Source: UBA1794 sp050946375
GTDB taxonomy: Bacteria > Bacteroidota > Bacteroidia > Bacteroidales > Bacteroidaceae
Assembly: GCA_050946375.1 (NCBI GenBank)
Contig: JBMNUT010000002.1
Span: 124,001 to 188,000 of the forward strand
Direction of reading: 5' to 3'
DNA length: 64,000 bases
Shown: piece after piece, positions 44,245 to 52,814 of the stretch
How the letters are laid out: the number at the start of each line of letters is the position of its first letter
How positions within the stretch are numbered: the first letter of the stretch is position 1
Program-made: the position numbers and the translations under genes
Notes under the pieces: generated by a model
Seen by the model: the letters and a program-made list of their open reading frames with translations, nothing else
Database searches by the model: none
What the model was told of the DNA's origin: nothing

Positions 44245-44326
44245 CGAAAAAGCCTTGCCGCTTTCCCCAAAAAGGGGCGGGGCAAACGGAGAAAAGTGCC
44301 GGCACTTTTCCCGAAAAGACAGCCTG
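44245..44326. repeat. 22-bp palindromic repeat array with the ideal box
   Basis: Positions 44291-44310 read GAAAAGTGCCGGCACTTTTC, a perfect 20-bp palindrome and the best copy in the window. A box with AAAAAGCCTTGCCGCTTTCCCC precedes it and a partial one follows. It lies in the nadE leader. Confidence 0.85.
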
Positions 44327-44347
44327 AAAACCTAAAAAGACCACGAT

Positions 44348-46282
44348 ATGAACTACGGATTCGTAAAAGTAGCCGCGGCAATCCCCCGCCTTTCGCTCGC
44401 AAACTGCAAGGAGAACGCCAACCAAATCGAGAGCCTTGTGGCCATAGCCGAGGGGAAAGGCGCACAAGCCGTCGTATTTCCCGAACTTTGCCTCACCGGT
44501 TACACCTGCGGCGACCTCTTCGGACAGCAAATGCTCCTGGAGGAAGCCGAAATAGCCCTGATGCAAATCCTCAACGACAGCCGCCAATTCGACATTCTCA
44601 CCATAGTCGGGATGCCCGTCATGCAGGGCACTGCCCTGTTCAACTGCGCCGTTGTCTTCCAGCACGGCAAGATTCTCGGCGTTGTCCCCAAGACCCTTCT
44701 GCCCAACTACAAGGAGTTCTACGAACGCCGCTGGTTCGCTCCCGCCACCGAACTGCAGGAAAACAGCATACGCCTGTGCGGACAGACCGTACCCATGGGC
44801 GCAGATTTGCTTTTCCGCACGTCCGACTTCACCTTCGGCGTGGAGATTTGCGAAGACCTCTGGGGCGCCGTGCCGCCTTCCTCCCATCTTTCGCTGGGCG
44901 GGGCGGAACTTATCTTCAACCTCTCGGCAAGTAATGACCTGATCGGCAAGCAAACATACCTGAAGAGCCTGCTCGCTCAGCAATCGGGGCGCTGTTTGGC
45001 CGGATACATTTACGCTTCTGCCGGATACGGGGAGTCGTCTACCGATTTGGTCTTCGGCGGAAAAGCATTTATCTATGAGTATGGCAAACTTCTGGCGGAG
45101 GCAAAACCGTTTACCCGCAGCGAACAGTTGATATTGAGTGAAATCGACGTCGAAAAGCTCCGCACCGAACGCCGCACCGACACCTGCTTCTCGGCCAATG
45201 CCGCCCAGCACCGCCGCCCCTGGCGCACCGTTCCGGCCGAAGCCGGCACGACTATCCACGAGTTCAGCCTCACCCGCAGCTTCGACCCCATGCCCTTCGT
45301 GCCTAAAGGCGAAGCCCTCGCCGAGCACTGCCGGGAGGCTTTCTCCATACAGGTAGCCGGTCTGGCCCGAAGGTTGGGGCACACCCACGCACGCGCGGCC
45401 GTCGTCGGCATATCCGGGGGCCTCGATTCCACACTGGCGCTGCTCGTATGCACACACGCCGCCGACGCGCTGGGCCTTTCGCGCAAGAGCGTCATCGGAA
45501 TCACCATGCCCGGCTTCGGAACCACGGGGCGCACCTACCAGAACGCGCTGGACCTCATGAAAAGCCTCGGCATCACCGTGCGCGAAATACCCATAGCCGA
45601 AGCCGTCAAGCAGCACTTCGCCGACATAGGACACGACCCGAATGTGCAGAACGTCACATACGAAAACGCACAGGCACGCGAGCGCACGCAGATACTCATG
45701 GACGTGGCCAACGAGACCGACGGGCTGGTCATCGGCACGGGCGACCTGTCGGAGCTGGCATTGGGCTGGGCCACGTACAACGGCGACCACATCTCCATGT
45801 ACGGAGTGAACGCCAGCATCCCCAAAACCCTCGTGCGTCACCTCGTGCGCTGGGTAGCCGACGGAAACTACGGCGACATCTCAGAAGAGACACGAGCCAC
45901 GCTCTACGACATAATCGACACGCCCATCAGCCCGGAGCTGCTCCCCGCTGACGAAAACGGGCAAATCGTGCAGAAAACCGAAGACCTGGTCGGGCCCTAC
46001 GAGCTGCACGACTTCTTCCTCTACCACATGCTCCGCCACGGCTTCCGCCCGGCCAAGATTCACTACCTGGCGGCGCAAGCTTTCCGAAACCTCTACACCG
46101 AGGAGACCATCAAGCACTGGTTGTGCATCTTCCTGCGGCGCTTCTTCCGCCAGCAGTTCAAGCGTTCCTGCCTCCCCGACGGGCCCAAGGTGGGAAGCAT
46201 CAGCCTCAGCCCCCGCGGCGACTGGCGCATGCCCAGCGACGCATCGGCCGATATCTGGCTGAAGGAGGCCGAAAACCTCTGA
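44348..46282 (+). CDS. nadE: Glutamine-dependent NAD+ synthetase
   Basis: A 644-residue two-domain enzyme converting deamido-NAD+ to NAD+ with glutamine as nitrogen source. The N-terminal nitrilase-like glutaminase (about 1-290) carries its Glu-Lys-Cys triad in VVFPELCLTGYTCGD, GVVPKTLLPNYKEFYE and FGVEICEDLWG. The synthetase domain (about 320-640) has the ATP loop GISGGLDSTLAL and IGTGDLSELALGWATYNGDH. Length matches the long bacterial form. Confidence 0.96.
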   Translation: MNYGFVKVAAAIPRLSLANCKENANQIESLVAIAEGKGAQAVVFPELCLTGYTCGDLFGQQMLLEEAEIALMQILNDSRQFDILTIVGMPVMQGTALFNCAVVFQHGKILGVVPKTLLPNYKEFYERRWFAPATELQENSIRLCGQTVPMGADLLFRTSDFTFGVEICEDLWGAVPPSSHLSLGGAELIFNLSASNDLIGKQTYLKSLLAQQSGRCLAGYIYASAGYGESSTDLVFGGKAFIYEYGKLLAEAKPFTRSEQLILSEIDVEKLRTERRTDTCFSANAAQHRRPWRTVPAEAGTTIHEFSLTRSFDPMPFVPKGEALAEHCREAFSIQVAGLARRLGHTHARAAVVGISGGLDSTLALLVCTHAADALGLSRKSVIGITMPGFGTTGRTYQNALDLMKSLGITVREIPIAEAVKQHFADIGHDPNVQNVTYENAQARERTQILMDVANETDGLVIGTGDLSELALGWATYNGDHISMYGVNASIPKTLVRHLVRWVADGNYGDISEETRATLYDIIDTPISPELLPADENGQIVQKTEDLVGPYELHDFFLYHMLRHGFRPAKIHYLAAQAFRNLYTEETIKHWLCIFLRRFFRQQFKRSCLPDGPKVGSISLSPRGDWRMPSDASADIWLKEAENL

Positions 46283-46304
46283 AAAGCACACCCCACCCGA
46301 CAGC

Positions 46305-46346
46305 AACGAGAAGCGCCTTCCCCCGAAAGAGAAGGCGCTTCTCGTT
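46305..46346. terminator. Terminator between nadE and the convergent MFS gene
   Basis: Perfect 16-bp arms AACGAGAAGCGCCTTC / GAAGGCGCTTCTCGTT with a 10-nt loop, 22 bp after the nadE stop. The T-run is short on both sides. Confidence 0.7.
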
Positions 46347-46425
46347 AAAAGCCGCGGCACTTTTCCGAAAAAGCGGCAGCGCTCATCGCCCGAAGTGCTG
46401 CCCCTTTTCGCCGCAAGGCGCGCAT
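46344..46425. repeat. 22-bp palindromic repeat array (3 units)
   Basis: AAAAGCCGCGGCACTTTTCCG, AAAAAGCGGCAGCGCTCATCGC and GAAGTGCTGCCCCTTTTCGC, ending just before the MFS stop codon. Confidence 0.8.
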
Positions 46426-46427
46426 GC

Positions 46428-47579
46428 CTAATGCCTACGCTCGTAGCGGAAGCAAAAATAGAGCAGCAGGAAAAAGCCCACCAGCGCAAAAGGCGCCCCC
46501 ACAAGAGCCGGATAGCGGAACGAAAACCCATGCTCCATGGGCAGGCCGCCGCAGTAGGCACCCAGCGCATTGCCCAGGTTGAAGGCAATCTGCACGCAGG
46601 CCGCCCCCAGCATTTCCCCGCCGGGAGCATGGCGGATGAGCAACACCTGCTGCGGCGCGCTCAAGGCAAACAGGCAGCCCGTGCAAGCCCACATGAGCAA
46701 AGCCGTGAGCCACCCCACGGGAGCGACGGCGAAAATCAGCAGCAGCACACAGGCCGCTATGCCCTGCGTGCAGGCCGCCACATGGCCGGGCTGGAAGCGG
46801 TCGGACAAACGCCCGCTCACCAGATTGCCGACCACCATGCCAAATCCGGAAAATATCATCAGTCCCGTAATCGTCTCAGGCGGAAATCCGCTCACCCGCG
46901 TAAGCAACGGGCTCACATAGCTGTACCAACAGAAAATTCCCCCATTGCCCAGCACCGTAGCGCCCAGCACCAGCCACGGCGCGCCGCTGCGCAAAAAGCG
47001 GAACTGCCCCTTGAATCCGCCCCGGTCGGGAAGCCCCTCGACCTGAGGCACCCAGCGCCAGATATAATAGACAATGAGTATGCTCACGCCCACTACCAGC
47101 AAAAACGGAATGCGCCAGGAGAGATGGCCGCTCAGCGCAGTCCCGAGCGGAACTCCGAAGAGGTTTGCCACCGTCATCCCCGCCACCATTATGGAAACCG
47201 CCTCCGAACCGTGGCGCTCGTCGGCCAGTTTGACGGCAACGATGGAGGCCACGCCGAAATAGGCCCCGTGCGGCAGCCCCGAGATGAAGCGCGCCACGAG
47301 CAAAGTGCCGAAGTTGGGCGCCAAAGCGGCACACAGATTGCCCAAAAAGATAAGGCCGCCCAGCGCAAGGAGAATGTTTTTCAGAGGAAACCGCCGTGCC
47401 AGCGTCAGCATCGGTGCGCCGCAACAGACGCCCAGCGCATAGGCCGAAATCAAATGGCCGGCGCGCGGAATGCTAACCCCAAGGCTATGCGCCACATCGG
47501 GCAGGATTCCCATCATAACGAACTCGGCAATACCCAATCCGAGCGTGCCGAAAGCTAATGCCACTAAACTCTTTTTCAT
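46428..47579 (-). CDS. MFS exporter, AraJ/DHA1-like
   Basis: A 383-residue inner-membrane protein with 12 predicted segments. The N-terminus ALAFGTLGLGIAEFVMMGILPDVA and the loop FISGLPHGAYFGVASIVA are typical of the AraJ/YdhP branch of the DHA1 drug/sugar efflux family. It would export small molecules by proton antiport; the substrate is not predictable. Single gene with a TAATTTTG box (minus strand, 47621-47614) 35 bp upstream. Confidence 0.9.
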   Translation of the reverse strand: MKKSLVALAFGTLGLGIAEFVMMGILPDVAHSLGVSIPRAGHLISAYALGVCCGAPMLTLARRFPLKNILLALGGLIFLGNLCAALAPNFGTLLVARFISGLPHGAYFGVASIVAVKLADERHGSEAVSIMVAGMTVANLFGVPLGTALSGHLSWRIPFLLVVGVSILIVYYIWRWVPQVEGLPDRGGFKGQFRFLRSGAPWLVLGATVLGNGGIFCWYSYVSPLLTRVSGFPPETITGLMIFSGFGMVVGNLVSGRLSDRFQPGHVAACTQGIAACVLLLIFAVAPVGWLTALLMWACTGCLFALSAPQQVLLIRHAPGGEMLGAACVQIAFNLGNALGAYCGGLPMEHGFSFRYPALVGAPFALVGFFLLLYFCFRYERRH

Positions 47580-47613
47580 ATTGTCGTGCGAATTTTTTTG
47601 TGTTTTGTCGCTG

Positions 47614-47621
47614 CAAAATTA
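47614..47621 (-). promoter_or_regulatory. Candidate -7 box for the MFS exporter
   Basis: Minus strand TAATTTTG; no spaced -33 element found. Confidence 0.4.
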
Positions 47622-47675
47622 CCGCTTCCCCCCGAAATACGAAAACCCCGAAGCGCCACAAACGCGCATTTCCGC

Positions 47676-47742
47676 CGCCACTTTTCCGAAAAACACCCGC
47701 CACTTTTGCCCGAAAGCGGCAGCACTTTTGCCCAAAAGACGC
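47676..47742. repeat. 22-bp palindromic repeat array (3 units)
   Basis: Three CACTTTT half boxes in register, including GAAAGCGGCAGCACTTTTG, in the divergent gap between the MFS gene and the small membrane protein gene. Confidence 0.75.
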
Positions 47743-47796
47743 CATAGAGGCGACGCATACCTACCTATATATAATGCAACTCACGCAGGGAATCCG

Positions 47797-47804
47797 TATC
47801 TTTG
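47797..47804 (+). promoter_or_regulatory. Candidate -7 box for the small membrane protein-DUF454 pair
   Basis: TATCTTTG, 59 bp before the ATG at 47863. Confidence 0.45.
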
Positions 47805-47862
47805 CCCCGTAAAACGGCCGCCCATCCGGCAGCCCGTTTCGACCCACTCCCATAGCTTCGTT

Positions 47863-48120
47863 ATGAAAACAAAACTGACGCTCATCGCCCTCACACTGGC
47901 CCTCATCGGCTACATCTGCGCCCCCTGGCCCGGAATACCCGTAGCCCTGTTCGGCGCAGCCCTGCTGAGCTGCCTCTTCAGCTTCTGGAAAAAAGATAAA
48001 AGCCTGCTCTACCTGGCCGCCGTACTGGCCGCCCTCGCCCTGCTGGCCGCCGCCGTGCTGCTCATCATGCCCCCGGCCGAAGAAGTTCCCCTGCCCGCCC
48101 CGACGCCTACCGCCTTCTGA
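47863..48120 (+). CDS. Small membrane protein
   Basis: An 85-residue hydrophobic protein with about three membrane segments (LTLIALTLALIGYICAPWPG, IPVALFGAALLSCLF, LYLAAVLAALALLAAAVLLIM) and a Pro-rich tail (PPAEEVPLPAPTPTAF). No family recognised. Its stop TGA overlaps the CTG that is the best candidate start for the next gene. Confidence 0.7.
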   Translation: MKTKLTLIALTLALIGYICAPWPGIPVALFGAALLSCLFSFWKKDKSLLYLAAVLAALALLAAAVLLIMPPAEEVPLPAPTPTAF

Positions 48121-48554
48121 AAAACCGGCACTCCATAAAGCCCCCTCGCCACAGCCCCGCCGCCCCCAAAGAGCGGAAGCGGCTGTTCAACCTGCTGCTC
48201 ACGGCGGGAGGAACGCTCAGCCTCGCGCTGGGACTGGCGGGAATCGCCCTGCCCGTCTTGCCGACCACGACCTTTCTGCTGCTGGCCGCCTGGTGCTACG
48301 CCCGAAGCTCCCCCCGTCTGCACCGGAGGCTGCTGCAAAACCGCCATCTCGGGCCCTATATCCGCAGATTTCAGGAAGAGAAAGCACTGCCGCTGCGGGT
48401 GAAAATCATATCCTGCACGCTGGTATGGCTCTCGCTGCTGTGGTGCACCTTCTTCGTGCCCGGCATCCCACTCTGGATACGCCCGGCGTTCCCCGTCGCC
48501 GCATGCCTCATCACCCGCCACATCCTCTCCTTCGCCACGCTCCGCCGCAAGTAG
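48117..48554 (+). CDS. DUF454 (YbaN-type) membrane protein, start codon non-canonical
   Basis: The frame encodes a clear DUF454 protein: RLFNLLLTAGGTLSLALG, ALPVLPTTTFLLLAAWCYARSSPRLH, HLGPYIRRFQEEKALPLRVKI, and two further membrane segments. The first ATG (48258) lies inside the conserved region, cutting off the first membrane segment, and there is no ATG, GTG or TTG upstream in frame back to at least 48003. CTG at 48117 overlaps the preceding TGA (CTGA, like the common ATGA coupling) and would give 145 residues. A -1 frameshift fusing both genes, or a sequence error, are alternatives. Confidence 0.7.
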   Translation: MKNRHSIKPPRHSPAAPKERKRLFNLLLTAGGTLSLALGLAGIALPVLPTTTFLLLAAWCYARSSPRLHRRLLQNRHLGPYIRRFQEEKALPLRVKIISCTLVWLSLLWCTFFVPGIPLWIRPAFPVAACLITRHILSFATLRRK

Positions 48555-48630
48555 CTACACCGGCCGAGCCGCACGCCTTCCGCCCCCGTCCGCTACGCCG
48601 GCGCGGCAGGCCGCACGCCGCCGACGGCAC

Positions 48631-48669
48631 AAAAAAAGCAGCCCCGCGACTGAAAGCCGCAGGGCTGCT
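48631..48669 (-). terminator. Terminator of tRNA-Lys
   Basis: Stem agcagccc / gggctgct; the minus strand continues into seven T (48631-48637). Confidence 0.75.
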
Positions 48670-48697
48670 ACCTATCCACCATTTACTTTTTTATTCG

Positions 48698-48770
48698 TAC
48701 ACCCTCAGGGACTCGAACCCTGGACCCACTGATTAAGAGTCAGTTGCTCTACCAACTGAGCTAAGGATGC
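48698..48770 (-). tRNA. tRNA-Lys(CTT)
   Basis: The minus strand folds into a full 73-nt cloverleaf: acceptor GCATCCT / AGGGTGT, D arm GCTC...GAGC, anticodon arm ACTGA-CTCTTAA-TCAGT with anticodon CTT, and T arm CAGGG-TTCGAGT-CCCTG. The discriminator is A and CCA is not encoded. It has its own promoter and terminator. Confidence 0.95.
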
Positions 48771-48794
48771 AACTTCTTTTTTGGTTTTGCGGTG

Positions 48795-48826
48795 CAAAGG
48801 TAGGCATTCCTGCGGATACGACCAAA
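48795..48826 (-). promoter_or_regulatory. Promoter of tRNA-Lys
   Basis: Minus strand TACCTTTG at 48802-48795, TTTG at 48826-48823, 20-bp spacer: full consensus. Confidence 0.7.
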
Positions 48827-48911
48827 CAAAACGGCATATTTTTCACCAAAAAGCACCATTTTCCCGTTCCGAAGCCCCAACTCCGCCCCATTATGGCGTC
48901 GCATCCCGCAG

Positions 48912-48982
48912 CCAAAAGTGGCGGCACTTTTCCGCCCGAGTGCCGGCACTTTACGAAATTTGCGGCAGCACTTTTCTTGCAA
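48912..48982. repeat. 22-bp palindromic repeat array (3 units)
   Basis: AAAAGTGGCGGCACTTTTCCG followed by GAGTGCCGGCACTTTACG and a box ending GCAGCACTTTTC, between the tRNA promoter and argR. The remainder of 48771-49135 holds only the two promoters. Confidence 0.8.
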
Positions 48983-49082
48983 ACCGCCCCGCACGCACGC
49001 CCGCGCCAAGGCGGAAAAAAGAAAAACCACCCGGCCCGGAAAGGCGAAAAGCGGGCGAAGATGCAAATAAATGCAGAAAACC

Positions 49083-49114
49083 TTTGCATTCCCTCTGCAT
49101 ATTCCTTATTTTTG
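49083..49114 (+). promoter_or_regulatory. Promoter of the arginine operon
   Basis: TTTG at 49083-49086, 20-bp spacer, TATTTTTG at 49107-49114. ATGCAAATAAATGCA overlaps the -33 side (about 49060-49074) and is AT-rich like an ARG box, so ArgR autoregulation is possible but not shown. Confidence 0.65.
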
Positions 49115-49135
49115 CAGCCAAAATGCCCTACATTT

Positions 49136-49684
49136 ATGCAACGCACTAAAAATAAACGCCAACGCTTGGACGCAATTAAAATCATCGTTTCAAGCAAAGA
49201 GATTTCCAATCAGGAGGAACTGTTGCAGGAACTGCGCAACGAGGGCTTCAAACTGACGCAAGCCACCTTGTCGCGCGACTTAAAGTCACTGCAAGTTGCC
49301 AAATCGTCCAACGCCAACGGCCGCTATTCCTACGTGCTGCCGTCCGAAATGCAGCGCAAGCAACAAGGATACTACACCAACACGCTGCAGGAAATCATGG
49401 ACCTGGCCGGATTCCGCTCGCTGGACTTCTCCGGAAACCTGGCAGTCGTCAAGACACGCCCCGGCTATGCCAGCAGCCTGGCCTACGACATCGACAACTT
49501 AGGCCTGCACGACATACTCGGAAGCGTAGCCGGCGACGACACCATCATGCTCGTGCTCCGCGAAGGATGCTCGCGCAAAGGAATAAAACGGGCATTGGGA
49601 AAACTCACAACCAATCCCACCGATCCGATAGACACAAACGTTAATACCAACAACACACAAGAGAGTAATGGAGAACTGCATTGA
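49136..49684 (+). CDS. argR: Arginine repressor ArgR
   Basis: A 182-residue regulator starting MQRTKNKRQRLDAIK. The winged-helix DNA-binding domain (about 5-75) includes SNQEELLQELRNEGFKLTQATLSRDLKSLQV, the ArgR signature. The C-terminal domain (about 95-165) that hexamerises and binds arginine has NLAVVKTRPGYASSLAYDID, GSVAGDDTIMLVLRE. It heads the operon. Longer upstream in-frame sequence overlaps the promoter and repeats and is not coding. Confidence 0.93.
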   Translation: MQRTKNKRQRLDAIKIIVSSKEISNQEELLQELRNEGFKLTQATLSRDLKSLQVAKSSNANGRYSYVLPSEMQRKQQGYYTNTLQEIMDLAGFRSLDFSGNLAVVKTRPGYASSLAYDIDNLGLHDILGSVAGDDTIMLVLREGCSRKGIKRALGKLTTNPTDPIDTNVNTNNTQESNGELH

Positions 49685-50303
49685 GATTATGGTCGCAGGC
49701 GAGGAGCACATCCCCTATGTCGAGACCATATTGACCACAATCGAGGTAGCCGCTAAAAAACGGGGCACGGGCATCGCCCGCCGCTCGCCCGACTATGTCA
49801 AACAAAAGATGCTGGAAAGAAAAGCCATCATAGCCATGGATGGCGACACGTTTGCAGGCTTTTGCTACATCGAGACATGGAGTAACAAACATTTTGCCGC
49901 TAATTCCGGCCTTATCGTAGCCCCCCAATACCAAGGGCACGGCCTGGCCAAACGAATCAAGCGCTTCGCTTTCGAATACTCCCGACGCCGATATCCGCAC
50001 GCCAAGCTCTTCGGACTGACTTCCGGACTGGCCGTGATGAAAATCAATACGGCACTGGGCTACGTTCCCACGACCTTCTCCGAACTGACCGACGACGATG
50101 CCTTCTGGAACGGCTGCCGGACGTGCGTCAACTACGACGTGCTGATGCGGAACAACAAGACGCGTTGCATCTGTACCGCCATGCTCTACGACCCGGAAAA
50201 GCACCCCGAAGACCACCTCGACGAGCAACCCCTCAAAGAAGGCGAGACGCCCGAGCACGTATGGGTGCCCCTGAAGGAAAAAACCGCAGAGGCAACCCGC
50301 TAA
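49668..50303 (+). CDS. GNAT-family N-acyltransferase in the arginine operon
   Basis: A 211-residue GNAT protein. The acyl-CoA-binding motif A is GLIVAPQYQGHGLAKRIKRFA (about 80-100). It overlaps argR by 17 bp and precedes argG, the conserved position in Bacteroides. Since the usual argA or argJ is not in the operon and Bacteroides is known to use N-succinylornithine, this enzyme is a candidate for acylating glutamate in the first step, or for another arginine-linked acylation. Activity is inferred from position only. Confidence 0.8.
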   Translation: MENCIEIMVAGEEHIPYVETILTTIEVAAKKRGTGIARRSPDYVKQKMLERKAIIAMDGDTFAGFCYIETWSNKHFAANSGLIVAPQYQGHGLAKRIKRFAFEYSRRRYPHAKLFGLTSGLAVMKINTALGYVPTTFSELTDDDAFWNGCRTCVNYDVLMRNNKTRCICTAMLYDPEKHPEDHLDEQPLKEGETPEHVWVPLKEKTAEATR

Positions 50304-50362
50304 GACGGGACAGGAACACATTATAAATATATAGAACCTCCTTTACAGAAAATATACGCTAT

Positions 50363-51562
50363 ATGAAAAAGAAAGTGGTAGTCGCCTTCAGCGGCGGGCT
50401 GGATACTTCGTACACAGTGATGTACCTGGCCAAAGAAAAAGGATATGAAGTACACGCAGCATGCGCCAATACCGGCGGATTCAGCCCCGAGCAATTACGC
50501 ACCAACGAGGAGAACGCCTACAAACTGGGCGCAACAAAATACGTCACCCTCGATGTGACGCAAGAATATTATGCAAAGAGCCTGAAATACATGATATACG
50601 GAAACGTGCTGCGCAACGGCACCTATCCCATATCCGTCAGCTCCGAACGCATCTTCCAGGCCCTCGCCATTGCCCGCTATGCCAAGGAAATCGGCGCAGA
50701 CGCCATCGCCCACGGCTCGACAGGCGCAGGAAACGACCAGGTGCGCTTCGACATGACCTTCCTCGTCATGGCACCCGGAACGGAAATCATCACCCTCACC
50801 CGCGACAAGGCACTGAGCCGCCAGGAAGAAATAGACTACCTCAACGCACACGGCTTTGCCGCCGACTTCACCAAGCTGAAGTACTCCTACAACGTAGGCA
50901 TATGGGGCACCTCCATCTGCGGCGGTGAAATACTCGACTCCGCACAGGGTCTGCCCGAATCGGCCTACCTGAAGCACCCCACCAAGCAAGGCAGCGAGCA
51001 GCTACGCCTGACCTTCGAAAAAGGCGAGCTCAAGGCCGTCAACGACGAGCGCATCGACGACCCCATCAAAGCCATCCAGAAAGTGGAAGAAATCGGGGCA
51101 GCATACGCCATCGGCCGCGACATGCACGTGGGCGACACCATCATCGGAATCAAAGGACGCGTAGGCTTCGAAGCAGCAGCACCCATGCTCATCATCGGCG
51201 CGCACCGCTTCCTCGAAAAATACACGCTGAGCAAATGGCAACAATATTGGAAGGACCAAGTGGCAAACTGGTACGGAATGTTCCTCCACGAGAGCCAGTA
51301 TCTGGAACCCGTCATGCGGGACATCGAAGCAATGCTTACCAGTAGCCAGCGCAACGTCAACGGAACCGCCATCCTCGAGCTGCGCCCCCTGTCATTCTCT
51401 ACGGTGGGCGTAGAAAGCGAGGACGACCTTGTGAAGAACAAGCTGGGCGAATACGGCGAAATGCAGAAAGGCTGGACCGCCGAAGACGCCAAGGGCTTCA
51501 TCAAAGTACTCTCCACTCCGCTGCGCGCCTACTACGCAAACCACAAAGATGAGATCGTCTGA
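50363..51562 (+). CDS. argG: Argininosuccinate synthase
   Basis: A 399-residue enzyme joining citrulline and aspartate with ATP. The PP-loop is VVAFSGGLDTSYTV (about 7-20), followed by HGSTGAGNDQVRFDMTF and the C-terminal arm for tetramer formation. Length matches bacterial ArgG. The stop overlaps the start of the PspC gene by 14 bp. Confidence 0.97.
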   Translation: MKKKVVVAFSGGLDTSYTVMYLAKEKGYEVHAACANTGGFSPEQLRTNEENAYKLGATKYVTLDVTQEYYAKSLKYMIYGNVLRNGTYPISVSSERIFQALAIARYAKEIGADAIAHGSTGAGNDQVRFDMTFLVMAPGTEIITLTRDKALSRQEEIDYLNAHGFAADFTKLKYSYNVGIWGTSICGGEILDSAQGLPESAYLKHPTKQGSEQLRLTFEKGELKAVNDERIDDPIKAIQKVEEIGAAYAIGRDMHVGDTIIGIKGRVGFEAAAPMLIIGAHRFLEKYTLSKWQQYWKDQVANWYGMFLHESQYLEPVMRDIEAMLTSSQRNVNGTAILELRPLSFSTVGVESEDDLVKNKLGEYGEMQKGWTAEDAKGFIKVLSTPLRAYYANHKDEIV

Positions 51563-51749
51563 ACCCCGAAAGCTCACCCGCTCACGCTCCGACCGCAAGC
51601 TGGCCGGAGTGTGCGGCGGCATAGCAAATTACCTGAACATAGACCCCACGGTAGTACGTGTGGTCTATGCCATACTTACCGTATGCACCGTTTTCTCCGG
51701 AATCATCATCTACCTCATCCTGATGCTGCTGATGCCCGAAGAAAACTGA
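51549..51749 (+). CDS. PspC-domain membrane protein inserted between argG and argC
   Basis: A 66-residue protein with a PspC domain: KLTRSRSDRKLAGVCGGIANYLNIDPTVVRVVYAILTV, one C-terminal membrane segment (VFSGIIIYLILMLLM) and the tail PEEN. PspC-type proteins sense or respond to membrane stress. The ATG lies inside the end of argG (14-bp overlap) so translation is coupled. An arginine link is not known to me; it may simply be a passenger in the operon. Confidence 0.85.
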   Translation: MRSSEPRKLTRSRSDRKLAGVCGGIANYLNIDPTVVRVVYAILTVCTVFSGIIIYLILMLLMPEEN

Positions 51750-51788
51750 TACAGCCCATTACACCCTAAAGCACTAAACATTATATAT

Positions 51789-52757
51789 ATGATTAAAGCT
51801 GGAATCATCGGCGGCGCAGGATATACAGCCGGAGAGCTGCTGAGGTTGCTGATCAACCACCCGGAAGTAGAAATCGGATTCGTACACAGTACCAGCAATG
51901 CCGGCAACCGCATTACCGACGTACACGAGGGACTCTACGGAGAAACCGACCTGGTATTCACCGACAAGCTCCCCCTGGACGAGGTAGACGTGCTCTTCTT
52001 CTGCACGGCACACGGCGACACCCGCAAATTCATGGACAGCCACACTCTGCCCGAACAGCTGAAAGTGGTCGACTTATCCATGGATTACCGCCTGAAGGCA
52101 CCCGGAAATGAATTCATCTACGGCCTGCCCGAGCTGAACCGCCGCGCCACCTGCCAGGCTAAGTACGTGGCAAACCCCGGATGCTTCGCCACAGCCATAC
52201 AACTGGGGCTGCTCCCGCTGGCAAAGAACCTCATGCTCAACGGAGACATCATGGTGAACGCCATTACCGGAAGCACCGGAGCCGGAGTAAAGCCCGGCGC
52301 AACCACACACTTCAGCTGGCGAAATGACAATATCAGCATATACAAAGCGTTCGAACACCAGCACGTTCCCGAAATTCGCCAGTCGCTCAAACAACTGCAG
52401 AACAGCTTCGACTCCGAAATCGACTTCATTCCCTACCGGGGCGACTTCGCGCGAGGCATTTTCTGCACCATCGTGGTGAAAAACACCATGGAGACCGACG
52501 AACTCTACCAGATGTATGAACAATATTACGAGCGCGACTCATTCGTACACCTGGTGCGGAAAAGCATCGACCTCAAGCAAGTCATCAATACCAACAAGTG
52601 CCTCATCCACTTGGAGCGCCACGGCGGGAAACTCCTCATCGTGACCTGCATCGACAACTTGCTCAAAGGTGCAAGCGGCACAGCCGTACACAACATGAAC
52701 CTGCTCTTCAATCTCGAAGAGACCGTAGGACTCAAACTAAAGCCCAGCGCCTTTTAA
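51789..52757 (+). CDS. argC: N-acyl-gamma-glutamyl-phosphate reductase
   Basis: A 322-residue NADPH-dependent enzyme of arginine synthesis. GGAGYTAGELLRLL is the nucleotide-binding loop; the catalytic Cys lies in VANPGCFATAIQLGLLPL (near residue 130); GSTGAGVKPGATTHFS and ARGIFCTIVVK follow. The short form is the type seen in Bacteroidota. In this order it may act on the succinylated rather than the acetylated intermediate. Confidence 0.95.
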   Translation: MIKAGIIGGAGYTAGELLRLLINHPEVEIGFVHSTSNAGNRITDVHEGLYGETDLVFTDKLPLDEVDVLFFCTAHGDTRKFMDSHTLPEQLKVVDLSMDYRLKAPGNEFIYGLPELNRRATCQAKYVANPGCFATAIQLGLLPLAKNLMLNGDIMVNAITGSTGAGVKPGATTHFSWRNDNISIYKAFEHQHVPEIRQSLKQLQNSFDSEIDFIPYRGDFARGIFCTIVVKNTMETDELYQMYEQYYERDSFVHLVRKSIDLKQVINTNKCLIHLERHGGKLLIVTCIDNLLKGASGTAVHNMNLLFNLEETVGLKLKPSAF

Positions 52758-52808
52758 ACAAAAGCGCCGGCACTTTTCGACCCAAGTACTTGGACTTTTA
52801 AACAAAAG
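52757..52808. repeat. 22-bp palindromic repeat pair between argC and argD
   Basis: AAAAGCGCCGGCACTTTTCG then a degenerate AAGTACTTGGACTTTT box, flanked on both sides by TTTTAAACAAAAG. It fills the whole gap between two operon genes; ATG of argD follows within 7 bp. Confidence 0.8.
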
Positions 52809-52814
52809 AAGCAA

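Noticed and set aside
48258..48554. DUF454 protein starting at the first ATG
   Set aside because: That start would remove the first conserved membrane segment, which is clearly encoded upstream in the same frame.
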